A stretch of 64,000 nt of DNA from Firmicutes bacterium ASF500 (GTDB taxonomy: Bacteria; Bacillota; Clostridia; Oscillospirales; Oscillospiraceae), in NCBI GenBank assembly GCA_000492175.2, contig CP097573.1, positions 3,038,001 to 3,102,000 on the forward strand, in the 5' to 3' direction. Position numbers and translations under genes: made by a program. Below the pieces are notes generated by a model. That model saw only the letters and a list, made by a program, of their open reading frames with translations. It made no database searches and was not told where the DNA came from. Below are positions 35,607 through 43,967 of the stretch, piece by piece. Positions within the stretch are counted from its first letter, which is position 1, and each line of letters opens with the position of its first letter.

Positions 35607-35635
35607 ATCATAACCTCCCCGGCCAGTTTTGTCAA
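35607..35635 (-). promoter_or_regulatory. Promoter of the GH26 gene
   Basis: On the minus strand TTGACA (35635-35630), 17-bp spacer and TATGAT (35612-35607), 53 nt before the ATG. Confidence 0.8.
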
Positions 35636-35691
35636 GTATGCTGCCTGCATAGCCCTCCTTCACTTGATGGCGGGCGCTTTTCAGAAAAGTC

Positions 35692-35720
35692 TGGACAGAA
35701 TGCCCCTGTTGCATTATTAT
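35692..35720 (+). promoter_or_regulatory. Candidate promoter of the rnf-like operon
   Basis: TGGACA (35692-35697), 17-bp spacer, TATTAT (35715-35720), in an AT-rich stretch 84 nt before rnfC. Confidence 0.6.
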
Positions 35721-35803
35721 ATACCATGTATTATTATATCGACAACACACGTATTTTGCCGGTAAACTCTGTTTGTGGCAAAACGCGGGGAGGTTTTACC
35801 CAT

Positions 35804-37129
35804 ATGACCCATTCCTTTTTCGGCGGGGTGTACCCCGCCACCCGAAAAGATATCACCCGGCGCAAGCCCATGGCCCGCCTGGCCCAGACGCCCAGGGAGA
35901 TCGTCATCCCCCTGATTATGTGCGCCGACGGCCCCTCCACCCCCATCGTCGGCCCCGGCGACCCCGTCCTGGTGGGTCAGCCCATCGCCCGGCGGGGAGA
36001 GACGGGGGCGGCGGCCCACGCCAGCGTCTCCGGCCGGGTCAGTGCCATTGAGAACCGACCCCACCCCTGGGGGGGCCTCTCCCCCGCCATCATCATCCAG
36101 AACGACGAGCGGAACGAGCCCTACGACGGCCGCCTGCCCCCCCTGGACCCCCGTCAGCTCACCGTGGAGCAGCTGGTGGAGCGGGTAGAGGCCTCCGGCA
36201 TCGTGGGGATGGGGGGCGGCGTGTTCCCCACCTGGGTCAAGCTGGCCCGGTCCGCCGGGAAGATCGACACCCTCATTGTCAACGCCGCCGAGTGCGAGCC
36301 CTACGTCACCGCCGACTACCGCCTGCTGCTGGAGCGCAGCGAGCACATACTCCGGGGAGCCCAGACCCTGGCCCGCTGTCTGGGCTGTGAACGGGTGGTC
36401 CTGGTCACCGAGGGGGACAAGCTCAGCGCCGTGGAGGCGGTGGAGCGCCGCCTGCGCCGCCGGGGCGGCGGACGGGTTCAGATTCTGGCCGTCCGCACCC
36501 GCTACCCCCTGGGCGCGGAAAAGCAGATCATCCAGACCGTCACCGGGCGGGAGGTCCCCCCCAATGGCTCCCCCTTGGACGTGAAATGCGCCGTGTTCAA
36601 CGTGGCAACCGTCTACGCCATCCACGACGCCCTCTTTCAGGGCCGTCCCCTCACCCACCGGGCGGTGACCGTCACCGGCGGGGCGGTGACCCGGCCCCGG
36701 AATATGTGGGTCCCCATCGGCACCCCTCTGCGCCACCTGCTGGAGACCTGCGGCGGACTGCGGGAGGAGACCGACCGCATCCTCACCGGCGGGCCCATGA
36801 TGGGCATCGCCCTCCAGAGCCTGGACGCCCCGGTGATGAAGGACACCAACAGCCTGGTCTGCCTCACCGGCTGGGAGCACAAGCCGGACACCCCGCCGGG
36901 GGGGTGCATCCGCTGCGGCAAGTGCGTGGCCGCCTGTCCCATGCACCTGGCCCCCGTCTTTATCCGGCTGGCGCTAGAGCATCAGGACCTGAAAAAGCTG
37001 GCCCGCTTCCACCTGGAGGACTGCAACTCCTGCGGCTGCTGTTCCTTCATCTGTCCCGCCCAGATCCCCCTGGTGGAGACGGTAAACCACGCCTCTATTT
37101 TTCTGAAAAAGGGGGTGGCGGAGCAATGA
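35804..37129 (+). CDS. rnfC: Rnf complex subunit C
   Basis: 441 residues from ATG 35804, behind GGGGAGG. RnfC is the NADH/flavin-binding, Fe-S subunit of the ferredoxin:NAD+ oxidoreductase. GIVGMGGGVFPTWVKL is the nucleotide-binding loop near residue 132; NAAECEPYVTADYRLL follows. Two [4Fe-4S] sites are intact: CIRCGKCVAACP near 368 and CNSCGCCSFICP near 407. The next gene overlaps its stop. Confidence 0.93.
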   Translation: MTHSFFGGVYPATRKDITRRKPMARLAQTPREIVIPLIMCADGPSTPIVGPGDPVLVGQPIARRGETGAAAHASVSGRVSAIENRPHPWGGLSPAIIIQNDERNEPYDGRLPPLDPRQLTVEQLVERVEASGIVGMGGGVFPTWVKLARSAGKIDTLIVNAAECEPYVTADYRLLLERSEHILRGAQTLARCLGCERVVLVTEGDKLSAVEAVERRLRRRGGGRVQILAVRTRYPLGAEKQIIQTVTGREVPPNGSPLDVKCAVFNVATVYAIHDALFQGRPLTHRAVTVTGGAVTRPRNMWVPIGTPLRHLLETCGGLREETDRILTGGPMMGIALQSLDAPVMKDTNSLVCLTGWEHKPDTPPGGCIRCGKCVAACPMHLAPVFIRLALEHQDLKKLARFHLEDCNSCGCCSFICPAQIPLVETVNHASIFLKKGVAEQ

Positions 37130-38781
37130 GCGTCTTTACCCCCAAGCGCCTGTCCCCCCAGCTGCGTCAGCCCTCCACCACTCGGGTGATGATGCTGGAC
37201 ATGCTGGTGGCCCTCACCCCCGCCCTGGGGATGGCCGTATTTTTCTTCGGCGTCCGGGTGCTGGCCCTGTGCGCTGTGTCCATCGTCTCCTGCGTCCTCT
37301 TCGAGCTGCTCTACCGGCTGCTCACCCGGCAGTCCATGACCATCAGCGATCTGTCCGCCTGTGTCACCGGCCTGCTGCTAGCCCTGAGCCTACCCGTCAG
37401 CGCCCCCTACTGGGTCCCCGTGATGGGGGCCGCCTTCGCCATCGTGGTGGTCAAGCAGTTCTACGGAGGCCTGGGCCGGAATTTTATGAACCCCGCTCTG
37501 GCCGGGCGGATGCTGGCCGGCACCATGCCCGTGCTCATGACCACCTGGCCCCAGCCCCTTCACCGGCTGTCCCTGACGGCGGTGGACGCGGTGTCCGCCC
37601 CCACCCCCATGTCCTACCTCCACGAGGGGGCGCTGCCCCCCCAGGGACTGGACATGATGCTCCTGGGCCAGCGGGGGGGCTGTATGGGAGAGGTGTCCGC
37701 CTTTATGCTCCTGCTGGGACTGGGCTATCTGCTCCTGCGCCGGGTCATCTCCTTCCGGGTCCCGGGGGGATATCTGGGCACTGTCGCCCTCTTCTCCCTG
37801 CTCTCCGCCCCCAGCGGGGTATCCCCCTGGGTGTGGGCCGCCTACCAGCTTATGGGCGGCGGTCTGCTTATGGGAGCCATCTTCTTCGCCACCGACCCCG
37901 CCACCTCCCCGGTCACCCCCCGGGGTCAGGTGGCCTACGGCATCGGCTGCGGCCTGCTCACCCTTCTGCTCCGGTTCCACAGCCCCTACCCCGAGGGGGT
38001 GGGCTGGGCCATCCTCACCATGAACTGCCTGGTGTGGCTGTTGGACCGGCTGGGTCTGCCCCGGCGGTTCGGCATCGGAAACTTCGCCGCCACCAAGGCC
38101 TTCCTGGTCCAGACCTGGGCCAATCTGGCGGAGATCAAGTTTGTCATGCCTAAGCTGACCGTCACCCTGCCCCAGCCCAAGGAGGGCCAAGCCCCCGGCG
38201 AGGCCTATCTGGACCTGCTGCGCGCCGCCTCCAGAACCTTCCTGCCCCTGGTGCTGGTGCTGGCCGTCACCGGCGGCGTGATCCATAGCGTCCGGCAGTT
38301 TACCGACCTGGACACCGCCCGGGCGGCGGTCCAGGCCCAGCAGGAGGTGCTGTCCCAGGCCATGCCCCAGGCCTCTGTGGGGGCTGAGACCCCCTACCGG
38401 GCCACCGGAGCCCTGTCCATCACCGCCGGGTACGACGGCGAGGGCCATCTGGTGGGCTACTGCGTGGCGGTTCAGAGCCAGGGCTTTGCCGGTCCCATCA
38501 CCATGACGGTGGGCGTGGATTTGAACGGCACCGTCACCGGCGTGGCGGTGACCAGCCACAGCGAGGACCTACGGGTGGGCGGCGAGGCCATGACCCCCGA
38601 GGCCCTGGCCCGGTATGTGGGCCGGTCGGGCACCATCCGCCCCTCGGGCGACAACGCCGTGGACGCCGTATCCGGCGCCACCGCCACCTCCAAGGCCATC
38701 ACCGCCGGAGTCAACCGGGCGCTGAATATCGTGGCCAATCTGGACACCTCGGGAGGAGTCACCTATGAAGACACCGAATAA
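37126..38781 (+). CDS. RnfD-RnfG fusion protein
   Basis: 551 residues in one uninterrupted frame from ATG 37126. Residues about 1-350 are a polytopic RnfD (about nine helices), with the flavin-attachment-type motif TDPATSPVT near residue 265. Residues about 365-550 are an RnfG-like domain: one membrane anchor (LPLVLVLAVTGGVI), then an FMN-binding domain with SGATATS near 520, where the threonine would carry covalent FMN. These are normally separate genes; the linker between them is EGQAPGEAYLDLLRAASR. Confidence 0.85.
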   Translation: MSVFTPKRLSPQLRQPSTTRVMMLDMLVALTPALGMAVFFFGVRVLALCAVSIVSCVLFELLYRLLTRQSMTISDLSACVTGLLLALSLPVSAPYWVPVMGAAFAIVVVKQFYGGLGRNFMNPALAGRMLAGTMPVLMTTWPQPLHRLSLTAVDAVSAPTPMSYLHEGALPPQGLDMMLLGQRGGCMGEVSAFMLLLGLGYLLLRRVISFRVPGGYLGTVALFSLLSAPSGVSPWVWAAYQLMGGGLLMGAIFFATDPATSPVTPRGQVAYGIGCGLLTLLLRFHSPYPEGVGWAILTMNCLVWLLDRLGLPRRFGIGNFAATKAFLVQTWANLAEIKFVMPKLTVTLPQPKEGQAPGEAYLDLLRAASRTFLPLVLVLAVTGGVIHSVRQFTDLDTARAAVQAQQEVLSQAMPQASVGAETPYRATGALSITAGYDGEGHLVGYCVAVQSQGFAGPITMTVGVDLNGTVTGVAVTSHSEDLRVGGEAMTPEALARYVGRSGTIRPSGDNAVDAVSGATATSKAITAGVNRALNIVANLDTSGGVTYEDTE

Positions 38782-38814
38782 CGCCCCCGCCAGGCATGAC
38801 AGGAGGGAACAGAC

Positions 38815-39405
38815 TTGAACACCGCTTTAGAGCTGACCGGGGTGGCGCTGGCCGCCCTGCTGTCGGAAAACCTGCTGCTGGTCTCCTCCATGGGCATCGG
38901 CACCCACACCGAATCCTTCCAGAAGCCCCAGGAGGCCCTGCGCACCGGGGCAAGCCTCACTCTGGTGATGGTGCTGGCCGCGCTGTGCGCCTGGCCCCTC
39001 AACTATTTCGTCCTGGTCCGCTTCGGAATGGAGCACTTCCGGGTGCTGGCCTTCGCCCTGCTCATACCCGGCCTGGTGGCCGCTCTGCGCGCCTTCTTCC
39101 GGACCTGCGTCCCCGAGCTGTCCCGGCGGATGGACGAGCATCTGGCCTCCATCGCCACCAACTGCGCCGCCCTGGGCTCCGCCCTGCTGGTGGTCCAGCG
39201 CAGCTACAGCCTGGGCTCTGCCCTGGTCTTCGCCCTGTGCGGCGGCGTGGGGGTCACGCTGGCCCTGGCCAGCTTCGCCAGCCTCCAGAACGAGGTGGAC
39301 CTGGACCGCTGTCCCAGGTCCTTCCAGGGCGTCCCCATCCAGCTGATCACCGCCGGCCTGATGGCAATGGCCCTGATGGGCTACTACGGCCTCTATCTGG
39401 ACTGA
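38815..39405 (+). CDS. RnfA/RnfE-type membrane subunit, first cysteine site lost
   Basis: 196 residues, six helices, TTG start at 38815 behind AGGAGGG. It belongs to the RnfA/RnfE/NqrDE family: ATNCAALGSALL near residue 118 keeps the second-half cysteine. The matching first-half motif, usually GICP, reads SSMGIGTHTES here, so one cysteine of the intramembrane [2Fe-2S] site is absent. It is the only RnfA/E-type gene in the cluster; no rnfB follows. Whether it is closer to RnfA or RnfE needs alignment. Confidence 0.8.
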   Translation: MNTALELTGVALAALLSENLLLVSSMGIGTHTESFQKPQEALRTGASLTLVMVLAALCAWPLNYFVLVRFGMEHFRVLAFALLIPGLVAALRAFFRTCVPELSRRMDEHLASIATNCAALGSALLVVQRSYSLGSALVFALCGGVGVTLALASFASLQNEVDLDRCPRSFQGVPIQLITAGLMAMALMGYYGLYLD

Positions 39406-39558
39406 CCGAAGCTGGTCTCTTTCCTCCGAAAAGTAAAAAAAGCCTATACCAGAGATGAAAAAATCATTAAATCCTACCAAGAGTACTTGCGCTCAGGGGC
39501 AAAATCGGCTAGAATAAGGACATCAACGGGAAACCGTAATTTTAAGGAGGTCACCAGT

Positions 39559-39981
39559 ATGGATTTTAAAAGCACCTTTGAGAGCTTGAAGGACCGGGCC
39601 ACCGACCTGGCTCAGGCTGGCGTGGCTCAGTCCAAGCGCCTGGCCGAGATCGCCAAGCTGAAAACGGCCAACATGGCCGAGGAGGATGCCATCAAGAAGG
39701 CCTACATTGAGATCGGCAAGGTCTATTACGCCGAGCATGGCGCTACCCCCGACGGGGCCTACGCCTCCCTCTGCGAGAAGATCACCGCCTCCAAGGCCCT
39801 GATCGAGACCAACAACGAGCGCATCGCCGAGCTGAAGCAGTCCGGCGACCCCGAGGCGGCCGAGGACATCGTGGTGGAGTCCGAGCCCGCCGCCGAGGAG
39901 CCCGTAGAGCCCGCCGCGGAGACTGCCGTCGAGGTGGCCCCCGTTGAGGAGGCCCCCGCCGAAGAGGACAAGGCGGAGTAA
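39559..39981 (+). CDS. Small acidic coiled-coil protein
   Basis: 140 residues from ATG 39559, behind AAGGAGG; the frame is open to 39487 without a start site. Residues 1-100 are helical and charged, likely coiled coil (MDFKSTFESLKDRATDLAQ; ERIAELKQSGD). The last 45 residues are an Ala/Pro/Glu low-complexity tail. No enzyme motif. It follows the rnf-like genes after 150 nt and may be separately transcribed. Function unknown. Confidence 0.75.
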   Translation: MDFKSTFESLKDRATDLAQAGVAQSKRLAEIAKLKTANMAEEDAIKKAYIEIGKVYYAEHGATPDGAYASLCEKITASKALIETNNERIAELKQSGDPEAAEDIVVESEPAAEEPVEPAAETAVEVAPVEEAPAEEDKAE

Positions 39982-39994
39982 TTAGCATTTGAAA

Positions 39995-40029
39995 AATCCC
40001 CGCTGGAGCGTTGAGCTCCAGCGGGGATT
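39995..40029. terminator. Bidirectional terminator
   Basis: A perfect 15-bp stem (AATCCCCGCTGGAGC and its complement) with a five-base loop lies between the converging acidic-protein and hydrogenase genes, with A- and T-runs flanking. Confidence 0.88.
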
Positions 40030-40043
40030 CTTTCCTGTCCTTG

Positions 40044-41510
40044 TTACGCCTTGGCGGCGGGCTTCTTCTCCTTGGCGGGCTTGGGGGTCTCGATGCCCTT
40101 GGCGGTGTTCACCGCCTGAACCACGCCCCGGCCCTCAGCCTCCTTGGCGTGCTTCTCCACGTCGATCTTGTTCTTGGGGCTCCGGACCAGACAGCCGGCG
40201 CCCTGGACGCAGCCGCCCTCGCAGGCCATGCCCTCGATAAAGTTGCCCTCCAGACGGCCCAGCTTCAGCTTCATCAGGGCCATCTCGCAGGCGGCGGTAC
40301 CGCTGCAGGGAACGGCCTTCACCTCGAAGTCGGAGCCCTTCTCCTTCAGGGTCTGTACCACGGCCTCGGCCACGCCGCCGCTGCGGGCGAAGTTGCGGCC
40401 ATAGCCGCTGGCCTCGTCCAGGGAAGCCGCCTCCAGCTTCTCCAGATCGATGTCCCGGGACTGGAACAGGGCGAACAGCTCCTCATAGGTGAGCACGCAG
40501 TCGATGGCGTTCATGGTGCGGCCCAGCTGGAACTCCTTCTTCTTGGCCACACAGGGGCCGATGAAGACCACCTTGGCGTCGGGCTCTTTCTCCTTCAGAT
40601 GCAGGCCGATCATGACCATGGGGGAGGGGGTGTGGGAGACGTACTGGTTCAGCTCGGGGTGTTTCTTCTTCACATAGCCCACAAAGCCCGGGCAGCAGGA
40701 GGAGGTGAGCACGCCCTTCTCCACCAGCTCCTCAGACTCCCGGTCGGCCACCATGTCGGCGCCCAGGGCCACCTCGGCCACGCCGGAGAAGCCCAGCTGC
40801 TTGATGCCGGCCACCACCTGTCCGTAGGTGGCGGGGGCGAACTGGCCGGCGATGGAGGGGGCAATCACCGCGTAGGTCTTATAGCCCCAGTGGGCCCCGC
40901 CCTGGATCATGTGGATGGCGTCCACAATCCAGGACTTGTCCTGAATCGCGCCGAAGGGGCACTGATAGACGCAGTTGCCGCAGGAGATACACTCGTTGAT
41001 GTCGATGGAGGCCTTCTTGTTCGGGCCCATGGAGATGGCCTTGGCGGGACAGCCCTTCTCGCAGGGGCGCTGGTTCTTCACAATGGCGCTGTACTGGCAG
41101 GCGCTGACGCATTTGCCGCAGGTGATACATTTGCTGTGGTCAATGCTGGCCCGGTGGTTGACGATGGTGATGGCATCCTTGGGGCAGGCGTGGACACAGC
41201 GGGTGGCCAGACAGCCCCGGCAGGCGTCGCCCACCGTCATCTCGGTGACGGGGCATTCGTCGCAGGCGATAGGCAGGACCTCCACCACGCTGGGGTTGCT
41301 CTTGTCGCCGCCCATAGCCATCTTCACGCGGCTGTTGATAATGGCCCGCTCCTTGTAGATGCAGCAGCGCAGGCTGGCCTCGGGGCCGGGGATGATCTTC
41401 TCGGGCACGTCCAGAATACCGGACGAGAGCTTATCCTCCCAGGTCAGACGGGCCACCTCGGTGAGTACAGAGGTCTTCAGCTCCTGAATTTTTGTTTCAA
41501 ATGTATGCAT
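40044..41510 (-). CDS. Monomeric [FeFe] hydrogenase (group B-like)
   Basis: 488 residues. The N-terminal third is ferredoxin-like with many cysteines (CDECP, CRGCLATRCVHACP, CITCGKCVSACQ, CISCGNCVYQCP), enough for three to four clusters. H-cluster motifs are all present: L1 TSSCCPGF near 270, L2 IGPCVAKKKEF near 313, L3 MACEGGCVQGAGC near 430. The L2 motif GPC rather than MPC and the spacing fit group B enzymes. The C-terminus is Lys/Ala/Pro-rich. Probably soluble and ferredoxin-linked; the direction of hydrogen turnover is not shown. Confidence 0.85.
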   Translation of the reverse strand: MHTFETKIQELKTSVLTEVARLTWEDKLSSGILDVPEKIIPGPEASLRCCIYKERAIINSRVKMAMGGDKSNPSVVEVLPIACDECPVTEMTVGDACRGCLATRCVHACPKDAITIVNHRASIDHSKCITCGKCVSACQYSAIVKNQRPCEKGCPAKAISMGPNKKASIDINECISCGNCVYQCPFGAIQDKSWIVDAIHMIQGGAHWGYKTYAVIAPSIAGQFAPATYGQVVAGIKQLGFSGVAEVALGADMVADRESEELVEKGVLTSSCCPGFVGYVKKKHPELNQYVSHTPSPMVMIGLHLKEKEPDAKVVFIGPCVAKKKEFQLGRTMNAIDCVLTYEELFALFQSRDIDLEKLEAASLDEASGYGRNFARSGGVAEAVVQTLKEKGSDFEVKAVPCSGTAACEMALMKLKLGRLEGNFIEGMACEGGCVQGAGCLVRSPKNKIDVEKHAKEAEGRGVVQAVNTAKGIETPKPAKEKKPAAKA

Positions 41511-41602
41511 ATTCCTTCTCCTTTATGTCCGCGAATCGGTCTCTCTTGTAATTTTTGGCGAACCGCCCTGCAAAATGCAGGATTTCTTTCATTTCAAGCC
41601 TC

Positions 41603-41631
41603 ATTTTACTCTGAGGCCCCGCCCGTGTCAA
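41603..41631 (-). promoter_or_regulatory. Promoter of the hydrogenase gene
   Basis: On the minus strand TTGACA (41631-41626), 17-bp spacer and TAAAAT (41608-41603), 93 nt before the ATG. In the rest of 41511-41779 I see nothing further with confidence. Confidence 0.75.
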
Positions 41632-41779
41632 GAGACATTTTACACCATTCACACCCTTCTGAAAAGCCCCTTTTATACCTTGTTTACAGTTTCCTCCGCC
41701 GAACGCGGCCCCACCCCCTCACCAACCGGCCCCACCTGGCATAGTCTGGGGCATAGAATTGATGATTGGAGGGTCTTTT

Positions 41780-42071
41780 ATGGCTGCTTTACCACATATT
41801 CAATATTTTTTGGGGGCCAACTCCCCCGCCGGCTTTTACTCCCTGTATGACCACCTGCTCCCCCCGGAGCAGGCCCGGGCCATCTACATTTTAAAGGGCG
41901 GACCCGGCTGCGGCAAGTCCACCCTTATGGGCAAAATCGGAGACTGGGCGGAGGAGGCCGGGCTGGAGACCGAATACATCCTCTGCTCCGGCGACCCGGG
42001 CTCCCTGGACGCCGTTGTCATACCCGCCCTCAAGGCCGCCGTCGTGGACGGGACAGCGCCCCATGTGGTGG
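41780..42071 (+). pseudogene. P-loop ATPase (PRK06851-like), 5' part, interrupted
   Basis: ATG 41780 behind GGAGGG opens an ATPase with Walker A KGGPGCGKSTLMGKI near residue 40 and LDAVVIPALKAAVVDGTAPHVV near 75-97. The protein should continue HVVEPKYPGAVERY, but the frame runs into a repeat and mobile element. The missing part is found at 50114-50926 in the same frame: joining 42053 to 50114 gives a 361-residue ORF, close to the family length as I remember it. Left alone, this frame ends at 42343 with unrelated residues. Function of the family is unknown. Confidence 0.85.
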
Positions 42072-42090
42072 TTACCGGAGGACACTCTGT

Positions 42091-42226
42091 AGGGGCGGCC
42101 TGTGGCCGCCCGTCGAAAGGCTTTCCGCATTGCGGGCGGATGATATCCGCCCCTACAGGCGGCGCGCCGGGGTCGTCGCACCCTACATGCGCATATATTT
42201 GCGGGCGGCCACAGGCCGCCCCTACA
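42091..42226. repeat. Palindromic repeat array at the left end of the element
   Basis: Stem units in a row: GGGCGGCC-tgt-GGCCGCCC, GGGCGGAT-gat-ATCCGCCC, a GGCGCGCCGGGGTCGTCGCA module, and GGGCGGCC-aca-GGCCGCCC ending CCTACA directly against the recombinase stop codon. The same family occurs at chromosomal sites in the window, so host repeats appear to have colonised the element after integration, or the reverse. Confidence 0.85.
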
Positions 42227-43765
42227 TTAAAACCGCCAGAAAACCTTGACCTCCTGCCGGCCTGTGGCTGGGTCCTTCTCGCCGACCTCGATTCGGTCAA
42301 CCAGCCCGATGACCAACTCCCGGGGGACCGTTTCCAGCTTTAAGAGCTCCTGAGCCCGTTCCATCAGATCGGTTCGGTCCTCTGAATGTTCCCGCTCCGT
42401 CAGTTCCTCGCCGACAGCCTCCAGCCGCCGCTCCAGGCAGCTTTTTTCCTCCAGAAAGGCCTGGTTCAGCTCCACGAATTGCCCCTCGCTGAGGATGCCC
42501 GCAACCCTGTCTAAGTACAGCGTTTTCAGCGCCTGGCTGCGCTTCTCCAGTTGGGCGGTCAGGTTTTTTTGCTCCTGCTCTAGCGCCTCCCGCCGGGTGT
42601 CCTTCTGCGGCTGGAGGTCCTTGGGGTCCAACTGATAATAGGTCTGGACGTAATAGCGGATGCGGTCGGAGATCAGGTCAATGAGTTGGTCCAGCCGCAC
42701 CGAGTGCCGGGTACACAGCTTCTGACTGCCGCTGTCAGCGTACAGCTTGCACCGCAGATAGGCCCGCTTTCCGTTGGAGCACTTGCTCATGGTGGAGCCG
42801 CAGTCGGCGCACTTTACCAGTCCAGACAGCAGATGGGCCTCCCCGGTTCCGTCCGTCCTGGAACGCAGCTTCAAGCCCCGCTGGACCGCCTCAAAGGTCG
42901 TACGGTCGATGATGGCCTCGTGAGTACCCTCTACCCGGTACCACTGGTCCTTCGGTGTGTCGATGATGACCTTTGACTTGTAGCTGACCTTCCGCCGCCG
43001 CCCCTGAATCATCACGCCCGTGTACATCTCATTCGTCAGGATGCGCCCCACCGTCACCTTGTTCCACAGTCCGAAGTCATTCTTGATAGGGTGGTTGCAG
43101 GTCCAGCCCCGCTCCGCCTTGTAGCGGGTGGGGTTGGGAATGCCCCGCTGGTTCAGCAGATAGGCGATGTTCTGCCACCCGTGACCCTCCAGCGACCACT
43201 GGTAGATCTGCCGCACCACCTCCGCCGCCTCCGGATCTGGAATGATGTGGTTCTTGTCCGCCGGGTCCTTTCGGTAGCCGTAGATGGGAAAGCCGCCGAT
43301 GTACTTGCCCTCCCGCCGCTTCAGGTCGAACACCATGCGGACGTTTTCCGACAGGTCCTCCAGATACCACTCGTTCACCAGGCCGTTGATCTGCCGGGCC
43401 TTCTTGTTGCCCTTGATCTCTGTGTCGGCGTTATCGGCCACCGCAATGAACCGGATGCCCCAGATGGGGAACAGGCCGTGGATGTACTTCTCCACCAGTT
43501 CCATGTCCCGGGTGAAGCGGGATTGGCTCTTGCAGAGAATGATTTGGAATTTTTTCGCCTTAGCGGCCTCGATCATGCGGTTGAAGTCCGGGCGGTCGCT
43601 GTCGATTCCTGAGAGGTCCTCGTCACAGTAAATGGCATAGATGTCCCAGCCGTGGTCGATGGCGTAGCGGGTCAGCAGCGACTTCTGGTTTTGGATGCTT
43701 TCCGACTCAGGTTGATGCTTATCTTCGTCCTCCTTACTCAGTCGTGTATAGATCGCACAAAGGAT
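42227..43765 (-). CDS. Large serine recombinase
   Basis: 512 codons if counted from an ATC at 43765. The N-terminal catalytic motif IYTRLSKEDE supplies the nucleophile serine, IILCKSQSRFTRD the arginine set; a recombinase domain follows (GYRKDPADKNHIIPD near 170), then a zinc ribbon (CADCGSTM...C, about 325-350) and a coiled coil near 400-460. The first ATG (43576) would delete the catalytic serine. AAGGAGG (43780-43774) is eight bases before the ATC codon, in phase with the domain; a stop lies two codons further upstream. Either ATC is used or the start codon has mutated. Confidence 0.85.
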   Translation of the reverse strand: MLCAIYTRLSKEDEDKHQPESESIQNQKSLLTRYAIDHGWDIYAIYCDEDLSGIDSDRPDFNRMIEAAKAKKFQIILCKSQSRFTRDMELVEKYIHGLFPIWGIRFIAVADNADTEIKGNKKARQINGLVNEWYLEDLSENVRMVFDLKRREGKYIGGFPIYGYRKDPADKNHIIPDPEAAEVVRQIYQWSLEGHGWQNIAYLLNQRGIPNPTRYKAERGWTCNHPIKNDFGLWNKVTVGRILTNEMYTGVMIQGRRRKVSYKSKVIIDTPKDQWYRVEGTHEAIIDRTTFEAVQRGLKLRSRTDGTGEAHLLSGLVKCADCGSTMSKCSNGKRAYLRCKLYADSGSQKLCTRHSVRLDQLIDLISDRIRYYVQTYYQLDPKDLQPQKDTRREALEQEQKNLTAQLEKRSQALKTLYLDRVAGILSEGQFVELNQAFLEEKSCLERRLEAVGEELTEREHSEDRTDLMERAQELLKLETVPRELVIGLVDRIEVGEKDPATGRQEVKVFWRF

Positions 43766-43790
43766 TTGTTACACCTCCTTCAAGGCGTAA

Positions 43791-43831
43791 CTGCTCAGGA
43801 ACATCATACCCTATGAGCAGCCGCATAGCAA
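43791..43831 (-). promoter_or_regulatory. Recombinase promoter with inverted-repeat operator
   Basis: On the minus strand TTGCTA (43831-43826), 17-bp spacer, TATGAT (43808-43803). Arms CTGCTCA (43791-43797) and TGAGCAG (43814-43820) flank the -10 box, a layout suited to repression. The predicted transcript starts about 30 nt before the ATC/SD. Confidence 0.6.
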
Positions 43832-43839
43832 GAAATTAT

Positions 43840-43879
43840 TTTAAATGCCTTTGCCGATAAAATGGCAAAGGCATTTAAA
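43840..43879. terminator. Long perfect inverted repeat, possible terminator
   Basis: A 16-bp perfect stem (TTTAAATGCCTTTGCC and complement) with an eight-base loop; A- and T-rich ends suit a bidirectional terminator between recombinase and the plus-strand genes. The rest of 43880-43933 shows nothing clear. Confidence 0.55.
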
Positions 43880-43933
43880 GCGTATGAAGCCTAAACAGCA
43901 AAATATGAAGCGATAAATATATTGGCAAATTTA

Positions 43934-43962
43934 TTGACATATTTGCTGTTAGTACGTATAAT
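43934..43962 (+). promoter_or_regulatory. Consensus promoter cut off by the IS
   Basis: TTGACA (43934-43939), 17-bp spacer, TATAAT (43957-43962): a perfect sigma-A promoter. The IS left end begins six bases later. Without the IS it would drive the Phd/RelE pair, now 1 kb away. Confidence 0.8.
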
Positions 43963-43967
43963 AATAT

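Noticed and set aside
40044..41510. Classification as a plain polyferredoxin
   Set aside because: All three H-cluster cysteine motifs (TSSCCP, GPCVAKK, MACEGGC) are present, so an [FeFe] hydrogenase fits better.
42091..42226. Possible CRISPR array
   Set aside because: Repeat units are palindromic, of differing sequence and spacing, with no regular 30-40 bp spacers and no cas genes in the window.
42227..43576. Start of the recombinase at ATG 43576
   Set aside because: It would remove the catalytic serine segment, and the coding frame and Shine-Dalgarno lie further upstream.
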